Part shown: piece after piece, positions 7,850 through 10,244 of the stretch
Numbering within the stretch: the stretch's first letter is position 1
How the letters are laid out: each line of letters starts with the position of its first letter
Source: Verrucomicrobiota bacterium
GTDB taxonomy: Bacteria; Verrucomicrobiota; Verrucomicrobiia; Opitutales; Opitutaceae
Length of the DNA stretch: 10,244 nucleotides
Reading direction: 5' to 3'
NCBI GenBank assembly: GCA_023410155.1
Contig: JAEYQF010000014.1
Span: 1 to 10,244 of the forward strand
Notes under the pieces: model-generated
The model's input: only the letters and a program-made list of their open reading frames with translations
Databases searched by the model: none
Told to the model about the DNA's origin: nothing
Program-made: the position numbers and the translations under genes

Positions 7850-9010
7850 ATGAGCGTCGCGGGGAATCAGCAGCGGACCTTTCTGCGACTGATCGCCGCG
7901 CTGCAGCCGCATTGGCGTCGCGACCACAACCTCCCCGCTCGCATTCAACAACTCCTCGGCCGCGAGCGGTCGTTCGGCTCGCGCGATCGCCGCCTTTATC
8001 GCGAGCTGATCTACACCACCCTGCGGTATCTGCCGTGGATCGAGCCACACCTCGCCAGCGCGCCAGCAGAAGCGGTGCGTCGTGTCGCCTGGCTCGCCGC
8101 GGACCTGCCGGCGACGCGCGCCTTTCGCGAGAGTTTCGCCTCCGGATTGCCGCCCGAAGGCGATCGCGCCGAGTTGCTGCCCTCCTGGTTTCGGGAGCAC
8201 GGTCCGGAATTATTCTCGGGCGAGGAACTGGCGACGCAGCTCCGCCGCGCCCCCCTATGGATCCGGCTCCAGCGCGATCCTGAGCGTCTCTTTGCGGAGT
8301 TCGCCCAGCGCGGTTGGAAATGGTCCGCGACCGACGCCTCGCCACACGCGTTCCGCGTGCACGATGAAGTCGATCTCACCAAGACGGAGAGTTTCGCGTC
8401 TGGATGTTTCGAGGTGCAGGATCTCGGCTCGCAATTGGTGCTCCAAGCGACCCTCGACAGACCACACGGAATGTGGCTCGACGCCTGCGCTGGCGCCGGC
8501 GGAAAAACGCTCCAGCTCGCGCACCTGCTCGGCGATCACGGCCGCGTGGAAGCATACGACGTGCGCCCCGCCGCCCTCGACGAACTGCAACGCCGCGCGA
8601 CTCGAGCCGCAGCGCGCAACGTCTCGATCCGCAGTGTGGCGCGACTCGGGACGTATGATGGCGTGATCGTGGACGCACCCTGCTCCGGATCGGGCACCTG
8701 GCGACGCTCGCCACACCTGAAATGGACGACCACGCCCGAGCGCATTCGCGAGGCCGCCGCCCTGCAGCTCGCGCTATTGCGAGAAAACGCGGAACGCGTC
8801 GCCCCGCACGGGCAGCTCATTTACGCGACCTGTTCGCTCAGCCGCCAGGAAAACGAGGAAGTCGTCGCTGCGTTTCTCGACCGCAGGTCCGATTTCGACC
8901 TCACGCCCCCGGCGAAGAACCCCGCGCTGCCGCTGCGCGGCGGCACCACGATTTGGCCTGCGAAGTGGGACACCGACGGTTTCTTCGTCGCTGCCTTCCG
9001 GCGCCGCTGA
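7850..9010 (+). CDS. rsmB: RsmB-like 16S rRNA (cytosine-5) methyltransferase
   Basis: This S-adenosylmethionine-dependent RNA methyltransferase of the NOL1/NOP2/Sun family probably makes m5C967 of 16S rRNA. It has 386 residues from ATG at 7850, somewhat shorter than E. coli RsmB (429). The N-terminal part (about 7-70, 'GSRDRRLYRELIYTTLRYLPWI') resembles the NusB-like RNA-binding domain of RsmB. The catalytic domain (about 185-386) has 'FEVQDLGSQLV' (187-197), the SAM-binding loop 'DACAGAGGKT' (211-220), acidic Asp237 after strand 2, motif IV 'DAPCSGSGTWRRSP' (275-288) with Cys278, and motif VI 'ATCSLSRQENEEVV' (326-339) with the catalytic nucleophile Cys328. Both cysteines of the m5C mechanism are kept. 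The frame is open upstream to 7481, but that part overlaps lptD and is not RsmB-like. Another member of the family (RsmF or an NSUN type) is possible, but the N-terminal domain favours RsmB. Confidence 0.85.
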   Translation: MSVAGNQQRTFLRLIAALQPHWRRDHNLPARIQQLLGRERSFGSRDRRLYRELIYTTLRYLPWIEPHLASAPAEAVRRVAWLAADLPATRAFRESFASGLPPEGDRAELLPSWFREHGPELFSGEELATQLRRAPLWIRLQRDPERLFAEFAQRGWKWSATDASPHAFRVHDEVDLTKTESFASGCFEVQDLGSQLVLQATLDRPHGMWLDACAGAGGKTLQLAHLLGDHGRVEAYDVRPAALDELQRRATRAAARNVSIRSVARLGTYDGVIVDAPCSGSGTWRRSPHLKWTTTPERIREAAALQLALLRENAERVAPHGQLIYATCSLSRQENEEVVAAFLDRRSDFDLTPPAKNPALPLRGGTTIWPAKWDTDGFFVAAFRRR

Positions 9011-9028
9011 GCGAAAGAGTTTTTCGTT

Positions 9029-9046
9029 GCCGGCCGAGTGGCTGGC
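9029..9046 (+). other. Hairpin between rsmB and scpA
   Basis: GCCGGCC-gagt-GGCTGGC forms a 7-bp stem with one G-T wobble and a 4-base loop. Flanking GTT and AAC could extend it past a small bulge. A TTTTT run (9020-9024) lies before the stem, not after it, so it does not look like an intrinsic terminator for the + strand. It ends 17 bases before the scpA GTG start and could affect translation there or the stability of the transcript. This is inferred from sequence only. Confidence 0.3.
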
Positions 9047-9063
9047 CCAACCATCGCCCGATC

Positions 9064-9846
9064 GTGGTTCCCGACTCTGATTATCGTATCAAGCTCCAGG
9101 TCTTTGAAGGCCCGCTGGACCTGCTGCTCTTTCTGATCCGCAAGAACGAGCTCGATATCTACGACATCCCGATCGAGTCGGTCACGAAGCAATACATCGA
9201 CGCTCTGCGCGCGATGCAGGAACTCGACCTTGAGCTCGCGGGGGAGTTTTTCGTCATGGCGGCCACTTTGATGGAGATCAAGAGCCGCATGCTCCTCCCC
9301 AAAGGTCTCCACGCGGTCGATCCCGACGCCGACGAGGAGGAGATAGATCCGCGGTGGGACCTCGTGCATCAACTTCTTCAATACAAGAAGTTCAAGGAAG
9401 CGGCGGAGAAGCTCAACGAACTCGCCCTGAGTCGGCACGATCTCATGGCGCGTTTCGTCTCCACCCTCTCCCGCTCCGAGCAGGACCGGCCGCTGAAGAA
9501 CGTCGACCGCATCGAACTGTGGAACGCGTTCAACATCGTCCTGCGCCGGCTCGCCGAGAAGCTGGTCGTGGGCGAGATCCACGACGAACAAGTCACCGTC
9601 TCCGATCGCATGGAGTATCTGCTCGAGAAAACGAAGACGGAGAAGACGTTTATCTTCTCCCACCTTTTCCCGGGTCAGGTCACGTTGCGCATGCTGGTGG
9701 CGACGTTCCTGGCTGTGCTCGAGCTCACCCGCTTGAAGCGGCTGCGCGTGCGTCAGGACGAGGCGTTTACCGACATCGTCTGCTCTGCGGTCGAAGAGCA
9801 AATCCCGCTTGAAACTCCCCCGCCCGCCGACACGGTGACCGCGTGA
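9064..9846 (+). CDS. scpA: Segregation and condensation protein A (ScpA)
   Basis: ScpA is the kleisin that bridges the SMC ATPase heads and, with ScpB, forms the bacterial condensin that compacts and separates chromosomes at the nucleoid. The protein has 260 residues from GTG at 9064, a usual length. The N-terminal SMC-neck-binding region has the family hallmark 'FEGPLDLLLFLIRKNELDI' (14-32) and 'FFVMAATLMEIKSRMLLP' (62-79). An acidic linker (about 86-95) and a charged helical middle (about 97-195) follow. The C-terminal winged helix contains 'LVATFLAVLELTRLKRLRVR' (211-230) and then 'QDEAFTDI', and binds the SMC cap. The frame extends upstream through rsmB in another frame, but those residues are not ScpA-like. 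GTG 9064 lies directly before the conserved start ('DYRIKLQVFEG'). No Shine-Dalgarno sequence is visible. No scpB follows in the window; a small unknown gene overlaps the stop instead. Confidence 0.95.
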   Translation: MVPDSDYRIKLQVFEGPLDLLLFLIRKNELDIYDIPIESVTKQYIDALRAMQELDLELAGEFFVMAATLMEIKSRMLLPKGLHAVDPDADEEEIDPRWDLVHQLLQYKKFKEAAEKLNELALSRHDLMARFVSTLSRSEQDRPLKNVDRIELWNAFNIVLRRLAEKLVVGEIHDEQVTVSDRMEYLLEKTKTEKTFIFSHLFPGQVTLRMLVATFLAVLELTRLKRLRVRQDEAFTDIVCSAVEEQIPLETPPPADTVTA

Positions 9847-10088
9847 GCAAGAAAAAGAAACCTGCGCGCGCTGGACTGCTGGGGGTCGGCCTCGACAACG
9901 AGGACGGTCACAAGCGAATCACCACCGGCGAGCAGTTCGCCATCGTCGGCGGCTCTGAAGAGACTCACGGGCGCATGACGGAAACGGTGATCAAGACGTT
10001 CGAGGAATTGAAAACTCGAGGCAAAGCCCTGGAGCAGGTGGAGCCGAAGGAGCTCGCCGACATCCTGCACCGAGTCACCCCGCGCTGA
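9843..10088 (+). CDS. Small protein of unknown function, coupled to scpA
   Basis: This 81-residue gene starts at GTG 9843, which overlaps the scpA TGA (GTGA, four bases), an arrangement typical of translational coupling. The N-terminus is very basic (MSKKKKPAR). It is followed by a glycine-rich, polar segment with 'GLLGVGLDNEDGHKRI' (11-26) and 'FAIVGGSEETHGRM' (32-45). The C-terminal half is predicted by eye as two amphipathic helices (about 43-60 and 66-78; 'TETVIKTFEELKTRGK' and 'EPKELADILHR'). It has no cysteine, no signal peptide and no membrane segment, so it is probably cytoplasmic. I do not recognise a named family. Its reading frame, codon composition and tight overlap support a real gene. 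Its place directly after scpA may point to a role near chromosome organisation, but that is inference from position only; simple operon packing is equally possible. Confidence 0.75.
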   Translation: MSKKKKPARAGLLGVGLDNEDGHKRITTGEQFAIVGGSEETHGRMTETVIKTFEELKTRGKALEQVEPKELADILHRVTPR

Positions 10089-10145
10089 CCGCTCATTTGC
10101 GTCCCGTCTGATTCCGACTCTACTGTCCAATCAACTGCCAACCGT

Positions 10146-10244
10146 ATGTCCGAAAAAATCACCCATCTGACCACTGATAGCTTCAAGACGACCGTCGGCT
10201 CCTCCGGTACGCCGGTCCTCGTGGATTTCTGGGCGCCGTGGTGC
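10146..10244 (+). CDS. trxA: Thioredoxin, 3' end outside window
   Basis: The first 33 codons of a thioredoxin are present, from ATG at 10146 to the right edge. Residues 'VLVDFWAPWC' (24-33) are the conserved beta strand and the start of the redox site. The window ends at the first cysteine, so the expected following Gly-Pro-Cys cannot be checked. Thioredoxin keeps cytoplasmic proteins reduced, using electrons from thioredoxin reductase. There is no signal peptide: the N-terminus (MSEKITHLTTDSF) is the usual cytoplasmic type. The gene stands 57 bases after the small unknown gene, far enough for its own promoter, although no good promoter is evident. No Shine-Dalgarno sequence precedes the ATG. 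Confidence 0.9.
   Translation, partial: MSEKITHLTTDSFKTTVGSSGTPVLVDFWAPWC

Noticed and set aside
8722..9063. Upstream extension of the scpA frame
   Set aside because: It overlaps the catalytic domain of rsmB and is not ScpA-like; the conserved ScpA N-terminus begins directly after GTG 9064.
8821..9801. 326-codon open frame on the - strand opposite scpA
   Set aside because: It is antisense to scpA and the end of rsmB, with shadow-type composition and no known motif.
10097..10126. Possible trxA promoter, TTGCGT then TACTGT with 18-base spacing
   Set aside because: Each hexamer matches only three of six consensus bases, which is expected by chance, although the 57-base gap would allow a promoter.

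Overview
The window is GC-rich and densely coding, with eight protein genes: six complete, one cut at the left edge and one cut at the right edge. It shows no tRNA or rRNA gene, mobile element or CRISPR array. The gene content (LptD for an LPS-bearing outer membrane, glycogen branching enzyme, PEP carboxylase, ScpA) indicates a didermic, GC-rich bacterium. The frequent GTG starts, the absence of visible Shine-Dalgarno sequences and the style of the conserved hypothetical proteins suggest the Verrucomicrobiota, perhaps Opitutaceae. That placement is inferred from general resemblance, not from a search.

Left part (1-5612). The 3' end of an unrecognised + strand gene converges, across a 21-base gap that can fold into a hairpin, on glgB on the - strand. 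Upstream of glgB on the same strand lies ppc, so the - strand order is ppc then glgB. Both serve central carbon use: ppc refills the TCA cycle from phosphoenolpyruvate, and glgB branches glycogen. The PEP carboxylase is full length and otherwise well conserved, but has glutamine in place of the histidine that is essential for carboxylation in well-studied members of the family. This is the most notable observation in the window.

Right part (5751-10244). Diverging from ppc is a compact + strand series: lptD (LPS export to the outer leaflet), rsmB-like 16S rRNA cytosine-5 methyltransferase, scpA (condensin kleisin), an 81-residue unknown gene overlapping the scpA stop by four bases, and the first 33 codons of a thioredoxin. 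The gaps are 8 bases (lptD/rsmB), 53 bases (rsmB/scpA), -4 bases (scpA/small gene) and 57 bases (small gene/trxA). At least lptD to the small gene could be one transcription unit. These are housekeeping genes for envelope assembly, ribosome maturation and chromosome organisation.

No stretch longer than 300 bases lacks a gene. I found no clear new multi-gene system. The points worth following up are the altered PEP carboxylase active site, the small gene coupled to scpA, a cysteine-free LptD, and short sequence structures at gene boundaries.
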